Numbered from the stretch's first letter, positions 47,980-57,133 are shown. The stretch: DNA of 64,000 nucleotides from Hahella sp. CCB-MM4 (GCF_002260525.1 NZ_MRYI01000006.1:186001-250000), one strand, 5' to 3'. Translations and numbers: made by a program. Notes: generated by a model not told the origin, from the letters alone.

Positions 47980-48735
47980 ATGAAAATGAACGCGACAACG
48001 ACTATCGTGGCTGTCGTCGGAGCCTGCGCACTGGTTGGCTACCAGTTATGGCAGTCTCCCAAACCTGTGAAATCAGATGTTGAAATGGTCAGCCAGAGTA
48101 GTACGCCAACCGGAACTTCCGGAGGGCATTCAACCGCCAGCCCTACATCATCTTCGCAAGCGCCCCATGCAGCTGCCGGACAATTCCGCTCAGCTCCGGG
48201 TGCTTCAGCCGCCTCGATTTCACGCCGGCCACACGATGAAATGCCTATTCCCGACCCGATTCCCCGCCAACTGGGATCAAACACATCTGCTCCCGTACAG
48301 CTATGGGAACTGGATCCGGTGAACAACAACAGAATTGAGGTCGACGGTATCTCCGCCACCCCATTGCATGTTGAAACCACCAAGCTGGACGGCATCACCG
48401 TCGGGCAGACCCTGGAGCTTCCGATTCCCGCCCTCAACAAGGTGCTCTCTGCCGAAATAGAAAGTACTCACAACCAGCTGGGACAGGTGAAAGTCTGGAA
48501 AGGACCTATCAGTGGTGGAGACATCACCGACAACCTGATCATCACTCAGGGGGAAATCAATACGGTCGTCGTGGTGTCGACCATTCAGGGGACCTACACG
48601 GTCACCATCGATAACACCACAGGTCAGGCAACCCTGGTAGACGAAGCTGACGTCAATGCCGGAATCATACCGCACGATGACTCGCGCACGGTTCCGCCTA
48701 TTGAGCTTACTCCGCCAAATGCAACCGCAAGCTGA
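47980..48735 (+). CDS. Exported prodomain-like partner of the adjacent protease
   Basis: A 251-residue protein with an N-terminal membrane anchor or signal (TTIVAVVGACALVGYQLW), a Ser/Thr/Pro-rich linker to about residue 95, and a beta-rich domain. The pattern VKVWKGPISGGDITDNLIITQGE...GTYTVTIDN...VDEAD resembles the propeptide region of reprolysin-like metalloproteases as I remember it. The next gene, 41 bp on, is such a protease that lacks its own prodomain. An inhibitor or chaperone role is inferred. Confidence 0.6.
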   Translation: MKMNATTTIVAVVGACALVGYQLWQSPKPVKSDVEMVSQSSTPTGTSGGHSTASPTSSSQAPHAAAGQFRSAPGASAASISRRPHDEMPIPDPIPRQLGSNTSAPVQLWELDPVNNNRIEVDGISATPLHVETTKLDGITVGQTLELPIPALNKVLSAEIESTHNQLGQVKVWKGPISGGDITDNLIITQGEINTVVVVSTIQGTYTVTIDNTTGQATLVDEADVNAGIIPHDDSRTVPPIELTPPNATAS

Positions 48736-48776
48736 TTGGGCTTGCACTTAACAACCCAATTGAAGGGATACCTATA

Positions 48777-50558
48777 ATGAAGAAAAAACTTTCTTGTGCA
48801 CTAGGCGCCTTCATCATGAGTGCCGGCATCGCCCATGCAGAAAATGTTGTCGATGTCCTGGTACTTTACACCGATGAAGCCCTGCAGACCCAGAATGGTC
48901 GGGATATCGCCGCTCGTGCCGCCGCCTATATTGAATTCAGTAATCAAGCCTATGCCAACAGCAACGTTGACATGAAGCTGCGGTTAGTCGGACTGGAAAA
49001 CCTGGATGCGGGTTACACTCGTGTCAACGGTTCCAATCTGGACGCCTTCCGCAATAACCGCGAAGTTGCCAGCCTGCGTCAGCGTTATGGCGCCGACCTG
49101 GTGACTTTGCTGAACCTGCGCCAACCCATGTCCGGCGGATACGTTTGCGGTATCGGCTACGTGCCTCCCGGAAACAGCTCCAGCGGTACCCTGTACAGCA
49201 ATGCCCCTTCCCTCGCCTTCAGCCTGGTAGGAGTGGATTGTGGTCTTAACACCTTCTCCCACGAACTTGGGCACAACATGAGCCTTGGTCATTCCTACGC
49301 CCAGAACACTGAGGGCGGTACTTGGTCATGGGCCCGTGGCCATGGGGTATACGGCACGTTCAGCACCATCATGGCTTATCCGCAAAGCTATGGAACCTAT
49401 AATCAGTTGCAACAGTTCTCCAACCCTCGCCAGGTAAAATGTGAAGGACAGGCCTGTGGCGTTGACATGAACCGTTCTGACGGCGCCGATGCTGCCACCA
49501 ACCTGGTACGCCTGGGCAGCCAGATCGCCAGCTTTGTGCCGACTGTCGTGGATAACGGCGACGATGGTGATGATGGAGACAACGGCGGTGATGACGGTGG
49601 TGATGGTAATCTGCCGGTGTGCAATAAGCCGAATCTGGAGAATAACCTGGTAGAGGACGGTGACTTTAACGATCTCAGCAGTTGGGAAAACTTCTCCCAG
49701 GCCGGTCAGTTGAGTCAGGACACCAAAACCAAAGAGTGTAAAGACAACATTCTGAAGGTGACCAATCGCTCTGCATTCTACTCAGGCCCATTCCAGTCCC
49801 TGACCGGAAAACTGCAAGCCGGCAAACAGTACCGGGTCACCGCGAAGATCGGACTGGGCAGCAACGGCAGCCGTGATAATGCCCGCATGGCTCTGCAGGT
49901 TAAGGATGGTGCCGGTTTCCGTTACCAGTATCTGCCGAAGGTCTCTGTTACCTCTTCTGAAATGACAGACTATGACCAGACATTTACGGTTGAGGCGGAT
50001 GACTCGCTAAGCTCCATCGGTCTGCTCGTTTACGGCCCACAAGCAGGTCTGGACCTGTTGGTCGATGAGGTCAAAATTGAAGAAGTCGGAAGCGGCACAA
50101 CGGCCCCTGGCTCCAAAGAAATATACCGCAATGGCTTTGAACAAAGCACTCAGGGTTGGGGCCGCTACTTCGGTGGATCTCTGGCACTGTCCCGCACGGC
50201 CAAAGACGGCAACTACAGTCTGGCCAGCTACAACCGCTACTACTGGTACACCGGCCCGGCTCTGGACGTTAACGGCCTGATGGACAGCGGCAATACCTAT
50301 AAGGTCAATGCTGATGTTTACCTGAAGAGCAACAACCTGAGCAGCGATGATGTTGAGTTCTGGCTCTACATGGTGGATGACAATGGTCCACGCTGGAAGA
50401 AACTGAGCAGCGATTCCATTCCGGTATCCAGCTGGCAGAATCTGCAGACCGAGATCAATGTAGAAGCGAATGGAGCTATTACACAGATGCGTCTGCATGT
50501 TATCGGCCCGGATCCTTACACAAGAATCTACATCGATAATCTGGTAATCACCAAATAA
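48777..50558 (+). CDS. Secreted reprolysin-like metalloprotease with two C-terminal beta domains
   Basis: A 593-residue secreted protease. The signal peptide ends at AHA (residue about 21) and the catalytic domain begins at once, VVDVLVLYTDEA, without a prodomain. The zinc site is H162-E-L-G-H166-NMSLG-H172 and the Met-turn MAY is at 199-201, placing it in the metzincins. An Asp/Gly-rich linker (residues about 258-280) leads to two carbohydrate-binding-like (CBM4_9 type) domains of about 140 residues each (LVEDGDFNDLSSWENF; IYRNGFEQSTQGWGRYF). It follows the prodomain-like gene by 41 bp and is closed by an intrinsic terminator. Confidence 0.9.
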   Translation: MKKKLSCALGAFIMSAGIAHAENVVDVLVLYTDEALQTQNGRDIAARAAAYIEFSNQAYANSNVDMKLRLVGLENLDAGYTRVNGSNLDAFRNNREVASLRQRYGADLVTLLNLRQPMSGGYVCGIGYVPPGNSSSGTLYSNAPSLAFSLVGVDCGLNTFSHELGHNMSLGHSYAQNTEGGTWSWARGHGVYGTFSTIMAYPQSYGTYNQLQQFSNPRQVKCEGQACGVDMNRSDGADAATNLVRLGSQIASFVPTVVDNGDDGDDGDNGGDDGGDGNLPVCNKPNLENNLVEDGDFNDLSSWENFSQAGQLSQDTKTKECKDNILKVTNRSAFYSGPFQSLTGKLQAGKQYRVTAKIGLGSNGSRDNARMALQVKDGAGFRYQYLPKVSVTSSEMTDYDQTFTVEADDSLSSIGLLVYGPQAGLDLLVDEVKIEEVGSGTTAPGSKEIYRNGFEQSTQGWGRYFGGSLALSRTAKDGNYSLASYNRYYWYTGPALDVNGLMDSGNTYKVNADVYLKSNNLSSDDVEFWLYMVDDNGPRWKKLSSDSIPVSSWQNLQTEINVEANGAITQMRLHVIGPDPYTRIYIDNLVITK

Positions 50559-50587
50559 GGCCTGCCTTATTCGGATGCATACACATC

Positions 50588-50619
50588 AAGCGCCTCGGCT
50601 AATGCCCGGGCGCTTTTTT
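50588..50619 (+). terminator. Intrinsic terminator after the metalloprotease gene
   Basis: AAGCGCC (50588-50594) and GGCGCTT (50609-50615) form a stem with a loop that can add CGG/CCG pairs, followed by a T-run (TTTTTTGTTTT). It lies 30 bp after the stop codon. Confidence 0.9.
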
Positions 50620-50749
50620 GTTTTAAATTGAGCCCCCGGATGAGTAAGCGTATATTGATGGCTATCCACCAAGCGCTTTGTATACATGTGAAGTGTAGAC
50701 ATACGAAGACAGGCAGTTATTTACAGACCTGACCAGGAGGATAGACATC

Positions 50750-50983
50750 ATGTTATTGAAAGAAAGCAATGGCGGACACATCGTCGAGATCGAGCGATAT
50801 CATGATCTGTGTGACCCGATCAAATCCCATGTGGAAGGTTGCCTGGAATACGGTGAAGAATTGCAGGATGCTGAGCTGTTTGAAAAGTCCGGATTAACAT
50901 TCCTTTCCGGTGAGCCCCTGCCAAGATGCTGGACCGATCCTCACTATCGGGATCACGAAATCAGATCAAGAGCGAGATCATAA
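50750..50983 (+). CDS. Hypothetical 77-residue protein
   Basis: A small, acidic, soluble protein with three cysteines and no signal peptide. CAGGAGGA seven bases before the ATG is a strong ribosome site, which supports expression. No family recognised. The gap before it (50620-50749) contains only promoter-like A+T-rich sequence. Confidence 0.55.
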   Translation: MLLKESNGGHIVEIERYHDLCDPIKSHVEGCLEYGEELQDAELFEKSGLTFLSGEPLPRCWTDPHYRDHEIRSRARS

Positions 50984-51111
50984 AATCAATAAGGTCAGCA
51001 AACCGGTTGAGTGGTAACTGCAGTACAAAACTCAATCACCCCTTGGGAAAAGTGTTACAAAATGTAGCACAGAGTATTCCCACAGGAAACATTTGCACCC
51101 TGATGACGCGC

Positions 51112-51142
51112 ACATGTAAATGACTAATTATCACTTACATGT
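51112..51142. promoter_or_regulatory. Spaced inverted repeat upstream of the leader RNA
   Basis: ACATGTAA (51112-51119) and TTACATGT (51135-51142) are perfect inverted copies 15 bases apart; each contains the palindrome ACATGT. The geometry suits a dimeric regulator. It lies 75 bp before the structured element and 360 bp before the next gene. Confidence 0.45.
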
Positions 51143-51217
51143 AACAAACCCGATGAAACCGCCATTCTCTCACATCGGGAATAAATATTGCAGAATCAAC
51201 GGCCTGTCTGACATTTA

Positions 51218-51299
51218 GAGTTGCTCCCATCGAGGTCAGGCGCCGGCAGCCAGTGGGCCACAAGCCGATGCGGCTTGCCAACTGCCAGACCCGCAACTC
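51218..51299 (+). ncRNA. Candidate structured leader RNA / riboswitch-like element
   Basis: Nested pairings build one long rod. P1: GAGTTGC (51218-51224) with GCAACTC (51293-51299). P2: GGTCAGGC (51234-51241) with GCCAGACC (51284-51291), seven of eight pairs. P3: AGTGGGC (51252-51258) with GCCAACT (51277-51283), six of seven. P4: AAGCCG-ATG-CGGCTT (51262-51276). Asymmetric internal loops (51225-51233, 51242-51251) look like ligand or protein sites. A competing GGCAG/CTGCC helix could give a switch. It sits in a 517-bp gene-free stretch before the LVIVD/PPC protein gene. I do not recognise a known riboswitch class. Confidence 0.5.
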
Positions 51300-51317
51300 A
51301 GAGAGGACAGAAATCGC

Positions 51318-51335
51318 AATTCACTGGAGTGAATT
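51318..51335 (+). other. Perfect palindrome hairpin in the same leader
   Basis: AATTCACT-GG-AGTGAATT is an 8-bp dyad 18 bases after the structured element, without a U-run. It may be a second leader hairpin or an operator; a TTG/GTG-free 165 bp then leads to the coding start at 51501. Confidence 0.5.
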
Positions 51336-51500
51336 TCAGGCTAAATCATTGACGTCTTTGAATTCATTGCTGTCAGCCGGCATTGGACAGATATAACGTG
51401 ATAACTTAACACTGTTCAATTTCGGTGGGTGGATGCTGTTGTGAGAAGGACGCTTCTCTATAGGAAGCAAAAAATATACAACGATAAGGAAATACCATTC

Positions 51501-53456
51501 ATGAAACGTAACATTTCAACCAGCCTGGCAATGGCGGGGGCACTCTTCTGCTCCACGCTGTCTTGGGGGCATAGCGCGATGTTCCCTGATTCGTTCAAGT
51601 TTGACTCCTCCAACGAGAACGAAATCCCTGCCGCCATGTCGATGATGCTGGACAGTGCCATGAGCACCTCCACCACCTGCACAAACGGGAGTGCAAGCGG
51701 TTATCCATGTAAAAACGTGGATCTCCGGGCCTTTATACCCAAGGCAGATCTGGGCGGTGGATCATCAGACCTTAGTGATATCTGGGGCTATACGGATCCA
51801 CAGACGGGCAAGGAAATTGCGCTGGTAGGTAAAACCAACGGTACCTCATTCGTCGATGTCACCGATCCGGACAACCCGGTAGTACTGGGCTTTCTGCCTT
51901 CGCACAATAACGGTGACGACAGCTGGCGTGACCTGAAAGTCTATGGCGATTATGTGTTTATCGTCGGTGACGGTTCAGGCAACAGCACTCACGGTTTGCA
52001 GGTATTCGATCTGACTGAACTGCGCAACGTACCCAATCCTCCAGCCACATTTTCCGAAACGGCTCACCTGGATGGCTTTGGTAACGCTCACAACATCGTG
52101 ATCAACGAAGATACCGGCTTTGCCTATTCTGTCGGTAGTAACCGCTGCAGCGGCGGGCTTTATATGGTGGATATCTCCAATCCATTACAGCCCTCCTATG
52201 AAGGATGTTTCTCTGCTGACGGTTATACCCATGATGCCCAATGTGTCGTTTACAACGGACCTGACAGCCGTTATTTCGGCAAGGAAATCTGCGTAGGTTA
52301 CAACGAAGACACCATCACTATTGTGGATGTCTCCAACAAAGCTAACCCACAGCAAATTTCCCGCACCCCCTATCAGGGCGCGCAGTACACCCACCAGGGT
52401 TGGTTCCTTGACGACAACCACAGCATTCTGATTATGAATGATGAGCTGGATGAACAGCGTAACGGGATCAACACCACCTCCTACATCTGGGATGTGAGCA
52501 ACCTGGAGTCGCCCGTTGAGCTTGGACGTTACGTCGGCCCCACCCAGGCGATCGACCATAACCTGTACACCCGTGAAGGTTATATCTTTGAAACCAACTA
52601 CCGTGCAGGTCTGCGCATTCTGGATTCCGAGAATATCGCTCAGGGCCAACTTTCAGAAGTGGCTTATTTCGATACCATTCCCGGCTCCAACTCTGCTCAG
52701 TTCTCCGGTACCTGGAGTAACTATCCTTACTTCGCAAGTGGCAATATCGTGATGAGCGACATTGGTAACGGTCTGTTCGTCGTCACACCTGACTGGGATG
52801 CGATTAACAACCCAGGTCCTGGTGGTGATGAAGTAACCGAAACCTACAGCGATAGCGTCAGCCGCAACCAGGAAAAAGCGTATGGCCCATTCAAAGTGCT
52901 ACCTGGCTCGACCTTCAAGGCGAGCATGACAGGCACCAATGATGCGGATCTTTACGTGAAAGTGGGCACTCCTCCTACGACCAATTCCTACGATTGCCGC
53001 CCATATAAAAACGGCTCGAATGAGGAATGTACTGTCAGCGTCGCCAGCGACCAGACTGAAGTTTATGTCATGGTTCGTGGCTACAGCAGCTCGGCTTCAG
53101 ACTTCACGCTGACCGTCACCTACACCAAAGGTGATGATGACGGCAATCCTCCTGGAGGCGGTGAAGAAACCTTCGAAGGCAGCGTCAGCCGTAATGCTGA
53201 AGACAACTATGGTCCGTTCAAGGTAACTGCAGGCCAAGCCTTCAAAGCCGTGATGACCGGTGATAACGACGCAGATCTGTACGTGCGTTTTGGTGCCGCT
53301 CCCACTACCTCAAGCTGGGATTGCCGTCCTTATCGTAACGGCAGTGCCGAAAGCTGCGAGCTGACCGTACCAACCGGACAATCAGAAGCTTACGTTATGG
53401 TAAGAGGCTATAGCTCCACTGCCTCCAACTACTCGGTCACTGTGACTTATAAATAA
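51501..53456 (+). CDS. Secreted LVIVD/choice-of-anchor-B propeller protein with two PPC domains
   Basis: A 651-residue exported protein. The signal ends near LSWGHS. The body is a beta-propeller of LVIVD-type repeats (SFVDVTDPDNPVVLGFL, GLYMVDISNPLQPSYEGCF, ITIVDVSNKANPQQI) of the choice-of-anchor-B group. Two bacterial prepeptidase C-terminal domains, each with YGPFKV...DADLYV...VMVRGYSS, follow with a Gly/Asp linker. The frame opens at 51429, but AAGGA before ATG 51501 and a proper signal decide the start. A long structured leader and a strong terminator flank it. Confidence 0.88.
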   Translation: MKRNISTSLAMAGALFCSTLSWGHSAMFPDSFKFDSSNENEIPAAMSMMLDSAMSTSTTCTNGSASGYPCKNVDLRAFIPKADLGGGSSDLSDIWGYTDPQTGKEIALVGKTNGTSFVDVTDPDNPVVLGFLPSHNNGDDSWRDLKVYGDYVFIVGDGSGNSTHGLQVFDLTELRNVPNPPATFSETAHLDGFGNAHNIVINEDTGFAYSVGSNRCSGGLYMVDISNPLQPSYEGCFSADGYTHDAQCVVYNGPDSRYFGKEICVGYNEDTITIVDVSNKANPQQISRTPYQGAQYTHQGWFLDDNHSILIMNDELDEQRNGINTTSYIWDVSNLESPVELGRYVGPTQAIDHNLYTREGYIFETNYRAGLRILDSENIAQGQLSEVAYFDTIPGSNSAQFSGTWSNYPYFASGNIVMSDIGNGLFVVTPDWDAINNPGPGGDEVTETYSDSVSRNQEKAYGPFKVLPGSTFKASMTGTNDADLYVKVGTPPTTNSYDCRPYKNGSNEECTVSVASDQTEVYVMVRGYSSSASDFTLTVTYTKGDDDGNPPGGGEETFEGSVSRNAEDNYGPFKVTAGQAFKAVMTGDNDADLYVRFGAAPTTSSWDCRPYRNGSAESCELTVPTGQSEAYVMVRGYSSTASNYSVTVTYK

Positions 53457-53472
53457 GCATCGCTAAAACCTT

Positions 53473-53520
53473 CCGAACCATCGGGCACCCAGACAGGCCA
53501 CCCGATGGTTCGGCGTTTTA
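53473..53520 (+). terminator. Strong intrinsic terminator
   Basis: CCGAACCATCGGG (53473-53485) and CCCGATGGTTCGG (53501-53513) form a perfect 13-bp stem with a 15-base loop, followed by CGTTTTAT. It ends the LVIVD/PPC transcript 16 bp after the stop. Confidence 0.92.
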
Positions 53521-53566
53521 TCGAATTGCCGTGATTGGAAATGATAACGAATTAAGGATAACCATC

Positions 53567-54643
53567 GTGAGTACCGGTCTTCCCACGCACTTTTTTTCTG
53601 AAAGCGGACAGCATCTGCGTTGTCTGATCAATCGTATACTTTTTGGAACACTGATGGTGTCGGGACTGGCAGTGATGTCACCCGTCGCCTCTGCCGATCA
53701 TACGTCTTCTGGTGATCATGCATCCTCGGGCGAAGGACATCACCATCACTCAGATATGCCGGACACTACACCACCGAAAGGCAGCCTGCTGATGCAGCAT
53801 GCGAAAGCTATCTGGGAACAGGCCGTCGCCCTGGAAGAGCAGTCAGGCGAGGCAATCAAGTACGCCACCACGCTTCGTAAGGAAGTGGCCAACCTGAGAA
53901 CCCAGGCCCGCAAAACGAAAACACCCGCAGGCGGTGAAAAAACCGATGCACTGCTTCAATCCACTCTGACCCAGCTGGCCTCCCAGGTCACACCATGGCA
54001 AACACTGGCCGGCAGTCTCAGGGCCGAAGCGGAAAAACTGAAAGGGCAAAGCCAGGCGATCATGCAACAGGGCTTCGTCGCATTATGGGCTCCCTGGATA
54101 AAACATGAAGGTAAACTGACACTGACCTCCATGTCCGGCGCCGGCATGGCCATGGCACACAATGTCCAGGTACGGAGCATCAGCCCGAGTGTTCCCAATC
54201 CGACGATGGAAAAAATGAAGCAGGAAGATGGCTCTACCATGAGCCTCAACCGCATGGCCATGTCGAGCCAGAGTATTCCCCCCGGACTGGAAACCGACAC
54301 ATTCAAGGTATCCCGAAACCAGGACCTGTTCGGACATATCGAGGCAATAGCCGACGATAAAACACATCCCGGAGAATTGCCGCTGAATGAAATTCACCAA
54401 TGGTATTTAATCCTGAGCAATACCGAGGGGAATCCTATTCATAAGGCACAGATCAGAGTTGAAGGACACATGCCCGGGCATGTGCACGGCCTGCCCACCC
54501 AACCGGAAATTGTGGAAGAAGTTTCACCAGGAGTTTACCGGGTGGACGGAGTCAAGTTCCAAATGGCCGGATGGTGGGTCATGAAATTCGTGATCGAGCA
54601 CGAAAATGAAGAAGACTCCATAACCTTCAACCTGGTTCTTTAA
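53567..54643 (+). CDS. Exported YtkA/FixH-like domain protein
   Basis: A 358-residue protein with an N-terminal signal (LFGTLMVSGLAVMSPVASA), a His-rich segment (SSGEGHHHHSDMP) that could bind metal, a coiled-coil-like helical region with repeated alanines and lysines, and a C-terminal immunoglobulin-like YtkA domain (IRVEGHMPGHVHGLPTQPEI...GWWVMKFVIEH). GTG 53567 after AAGGA is the likely start. It precedes a di-heme peroxidase gene by 47 bp. YtkA-like proteins often accompany copper or heme proteins; the exact job is inferred. Confidence 0.8.
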   Translation: MSTGLPTHFFSESGQHLRCLINRILFGTLMVSGLAVMSPVASADHTSSGDHASSGEGHHHHSDMPDTTPPKGSLLMQHAKAIWEQAVALEEQSGEAIKYATTLRKEVANLRTQARKTKTPAGGEKTDALLQSTLTQLASQVTPWQTLAGSLRAEAEKLKGQSQAIMQQGFVALWAPWIKHEGKLTLTSMSGAGMAMAHNVQVRSISPSVPNPTMEKMKQEDGSTMSLNRMAMSSQSIPPGLETDTFKVSRNQDLFGHIEAIADDKTHPGELPLNEIHQWYLILSNTEGNPIHKAQIRVEGHMPGHVHGLPTQPEIVEEVSPGVYRVDGVKFQMAGWWVMKFVIEHENEEDSITFNLVL

Positions 54644-54690
54644 TCTTCATGCTGATTCGATACCAATAAATATAACCCGCAAGGAGAAGT

Positions 54691-56010
54691 ATGTTGCGCC
54701 GCGCTGTTCTTCTATACATAGGGGTACTGTCGTTACTGTGTCAGAGCGCTTTTGCTCTGACCGACGATGAGTTGTACCAGTTCACACCTGCAGACAAAGA
54801 GTTCCTGTCGCAATTTAACATCACGGACCTCGGTGCGCTTCCGGAAGCACCGGATAACAAATGGGCTGATAACGAAGATGCCGCCAATCTGGGAAAAGCG
54901 CTGTTCTTTGACAACCGCCTGAGCAAGAACCAGCAGGTGTCCTGTAGTCACTGTCACCAGCCCGACAAGTACTTTACTGATGGTTTGGCCCACTCGAACG
55001 GTATCGGCCAAACCCGTCGCAGTGCTCCTTCCATCCTTGGCATCGCCTACAGCCCCTGGATGTTCTGGGATGGCCGCAGAGACAGCCTGTGGGCTCAGGC
55101 ATTGGGCCCCATGGAACACCCGGATGAACAAGGGCTGTCCCGGGGCGAGCTGGCCAGGAATGTGCTTGAGTACTACCCTGCGGAGTATGAGGCAATCTTC
55201 GGCAAACCAAAGCAGCCATCGCTGGATTTAAACGATATATCCCTGCCGGCTTCTCCCGCCGGTTCTGCTGAAGCCCAGTCAAACTGGAACAAACTGGACA
55301 GTGACGAACAGGATGCCGTTAACCGCATATTTACCAATGTGGGTAAGGCCCTCATGGCTTATCAGAGAAAACTGAAACTGCCACCGGCTCCCTTCGATCA
55401 ATTTATCGATGCTCTGAACGATAATAATATCGAACAGGCTAAAAGCCTCCTGACCCCATCTCAAGTTCGGGGACTACGCCTGTTCATGGGACAAGCCAAC
55501 TGCTCCAGCTGCCACAACGGGCCACTGTTTACCAACCACGAGTTCCACAATATCGGCGCTCCCGAAGCCAATGTCGAACATGTAGACCTGGGACGTTTTG
55601 AAGGTGTCAGCCTGCTCCGGGAAGACGAATTTACCTGCCTGTCGAGCTATAGCGACGCCAGCAGTGATCAATGCAAGGAAATGCGTTTCCTGAAAGTACA
55701 GGGGCCAGAGCTGGTAGGGGCAATCAAAACCCCGACTCTGCGCAATGTTGCGGCAACCGCCCCATACATGCAGGCAGGCCAGTTTGAAACGCTGCAACAG
55801 GTGTTGGCGCACTATAATAAACCGACGCCTCCCTATTATGACCGTAAGCAGCATCCAAGCCGCCCTCACTTTGACGTACTTCCCCTTAACCTGCAGGAGA
55901 CCGATCTGCAGGACATCGAAGATTTTCTGCACTCGTTGACCTCACCGCTACCAGCAGGCGATCACTGGTGGCCGGTGGGGGAAACGGGTAGTCAGGAAAT
56001 AACCCCCTAA
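54691..56010 (+). CDS. Di-heme cytochrome c peroxidase, MauG/CcpA family
   Basis: A 439-residue periplasmic enzyme with two c-hemes: C85-S-H-C88-H89 and C271-S-S-C274-H275. W126 in FWDGRRDSLW is in the position of the tryptophan that links the hemes in this family. The 60-residue inter-heme insert (SLPASPAGSAEAQSN) is long. A signal peptide ends about residue 22. The context with a YtkA protein suggests oxidation or maturation of a secreted substrate rather than plain peroxide removal; that is inference. AAGGAG precedes the ATG. Confidence 0.93.
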   Translation: MLRRAVLLYIGVLSLLCQSAFALTDDELYQFTPADKEFLSQFNITDLGALPEAPDNKWADNEDAANLGKALFFDNRLSKNQQVSCSHCHQPDKYFTDGLAHSNGIGQTRRSAPSILGIAYSPWMFWDGRRDSLWAQALGPMEHPDEQGLSRGELARNVLEYYPAEYEAIFGKPKQPSLDLNDISLPASPAGSAEAQSNWNKLDSDEQDAVNRIFTNVGKALMAYQRKLKLPPAPFDQFIDALNDNNIEQAKSLLTPSQVRGLRLFMGQANCSSCHNGPLFTNHEFHNIGAPEANVEHVDLGRFEGVSLLREDEFTCLSSYSDASSDQCKEMRFLKVQGPELVGAIKTPTLRNVAATAPYMQAGQFETLQQVLAHYNKPTPPYYDRKQHPSRPHFDVLPLNLQETDLQDIEDFLHSLTSPLPAGDHWWPVGETGSQEITP

Positions 56011-56030
56011 CTCCTTAAGTTAGCCGGTTT

Positions 56031-56065
56031 GGTAGTCGGACTGAAAAGTCCGGCTACCGTTTTTT
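56031..56065 (+). terminator. Intrinsic terminator after the di-heme peroxidase gene
   Basis: GGTAGTCGGACT (56031-56042) and AGTCCGGCTACC (56047-56058) pair at eleven of twelve positions around a GAAA tetraloop, followed by GTTTTTT. It also marks the boundary with the converging azlD gene. Confidence 0.93.
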
Positions 56066-56393
56066 AAATTTCTCCCAGCACCATTTTGGCGGCAACAAAC
56101 AGACCGATTCCCAGCCCCACAACCACGATGGTTTTTCGGGTTACCAGGGATAGTGCGATGGTGCCGATTCCGGCCAGCAGGAAAGGGTCATCAAGTCCAG
56201 AAGTCAGCTGCCCTTCATCAGACATGAATACGATGGGTACCCACATGGCCGTCAGCACAGAAGGCGCTGCGAACTGGAGCATTCTCTTTATCGGGCCACC
56301 TAGCTTAAATGTCAGGGCGTTGGCCAGAAACAAATAGCGGCAGTAAAAGGTAATACCTGCCATCAGGACAATGGTCAGCCATATTATGTCCAT
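56064..56393 (-). CDS. azlD: AzlD-family branched-chain amino acid exporter subunit
   Basis: A 109-residue inner-membrane protein with four helices and the family ending LGIGLFVAAKMVL. AzlD is the small partner of AzlC in branched-chain amino acid (or azaleucine) export. It overlaps the azlC stop by 10 bases, so the two are coupled, and the AraC-type gene upstream probably controls both. Confidence 0.9.
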   Translation of the reverse strand: MDIIWLTIVLMAGITFYCRYLFLANALTFKLGGPIKRMLQFAAPSVLTAMWVPIVFMSDEGQLTSGLDDPFLLAGIGTIALSLVTRKTIVVVGLGIGLFVAAKMVLGEI

Positions 56394-57133
56394 GTGTCTT
56401 CTCCCTTCAAGGATACCAGGAATCCACTGACCATCCCCACCGCCGTGGCGATTACCAACCCGTTATTAATATTGAAATACTGACAGGCCAGCGCCGTTAC
56501 TGCGCTGGCAATCACTGCGCCCAGTACAGGAAAGGAACGAATTTGGGGTACGACGATAGCAATAAATGTGGCGGCTATAGCAAACTCAAGACCCAGTTGC
56601 TGCAGGTCGGGCAAGAGTTTCCCTGCCATGATTCCTGCAAAGGTCGCCAAATTCCATACCAGGTAGAACAGGAAGCCGGTTAGCAGTGAATACAGGGGGC
56701 TGAATACCTTGTATCTAGCTTTGAACGCCATGGTGACAGCAAACATTTCGTCCGTCAGAAAAAAGGCCAGGGCAACACGCCAAGCCAATGAAAGCGGCCG
56801 TATATCATCTCGCAGCACGGCGGAATATAACAAATGTCTGGCACTGATAACTCCCGTGGACATCAAAATCGACGACAGGGAACCGGCGGCTCCGATGATG
56901 GAAATTCCAGCCAACTGTGCTGCACCGGCAAATACCAGCAACGACATAAACTGAGCCTGTAGTGGTGTTAATCCTGCTTCAACGGCCAAAGAGCCACACA
57001 AAACTCCCCAGGGTACGACCGCCAGCGCTAGCGGAAGTATGTCCATGGCAGCCTGGATAACCAGCCGATGGTTATCAAAGGAGTGGGATGTTTCAAATAC
57101 ACCCGTCTCATTGGAAGTACTGGGATCAGACAC
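56384..57133 (-). CDS. azlC: AzlC-family branched-chain amino acid exporter subunit
   Basis: A 249-residue inner-membrane protein with the AzlC features PLALAVVPWGVLCGSLAVEAGL and ISARHLLYSAVLRDDI. The frame opens inside the upstream araC-type gene; GTG 57133 with AAGG eight bases before it gives a normal length and a cytosolic N-terminus. It forms the transporter with AzlD. Substrate assignment rests on the family name. Confidence 0.88.
   Translation of the reverse strand: MSDPSTSNETGVFETSHSFDNHRLVIQAAMDILPLALAVVPWGVLCGSLAVEAGLTPLQAQFMSLLVFAGAAQLAGISIIGAAGSLSSILMSTGVISARHLLYSAVLRDDIRPLSLAWRVALAFFLTDEMFAVTMAFKARYKVFSPLYSLLTGFLFYLVWNLATFAGIMAGKLLPDLQQLGLEFAIAATFIAIVVPQIRSFPVLGAVIASAVTALACQYFNINNGLVIATAVGMVSGFLVSLKGEDTWT

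Noticed and set aside
51218-51299. Known riboswitch (cobalamin or cyclic-di-GMP) as identity of the leader
   Set aside because: The conserved loop sequences of those classes as I know them are absent, so only a generic structured RNA is claimed.
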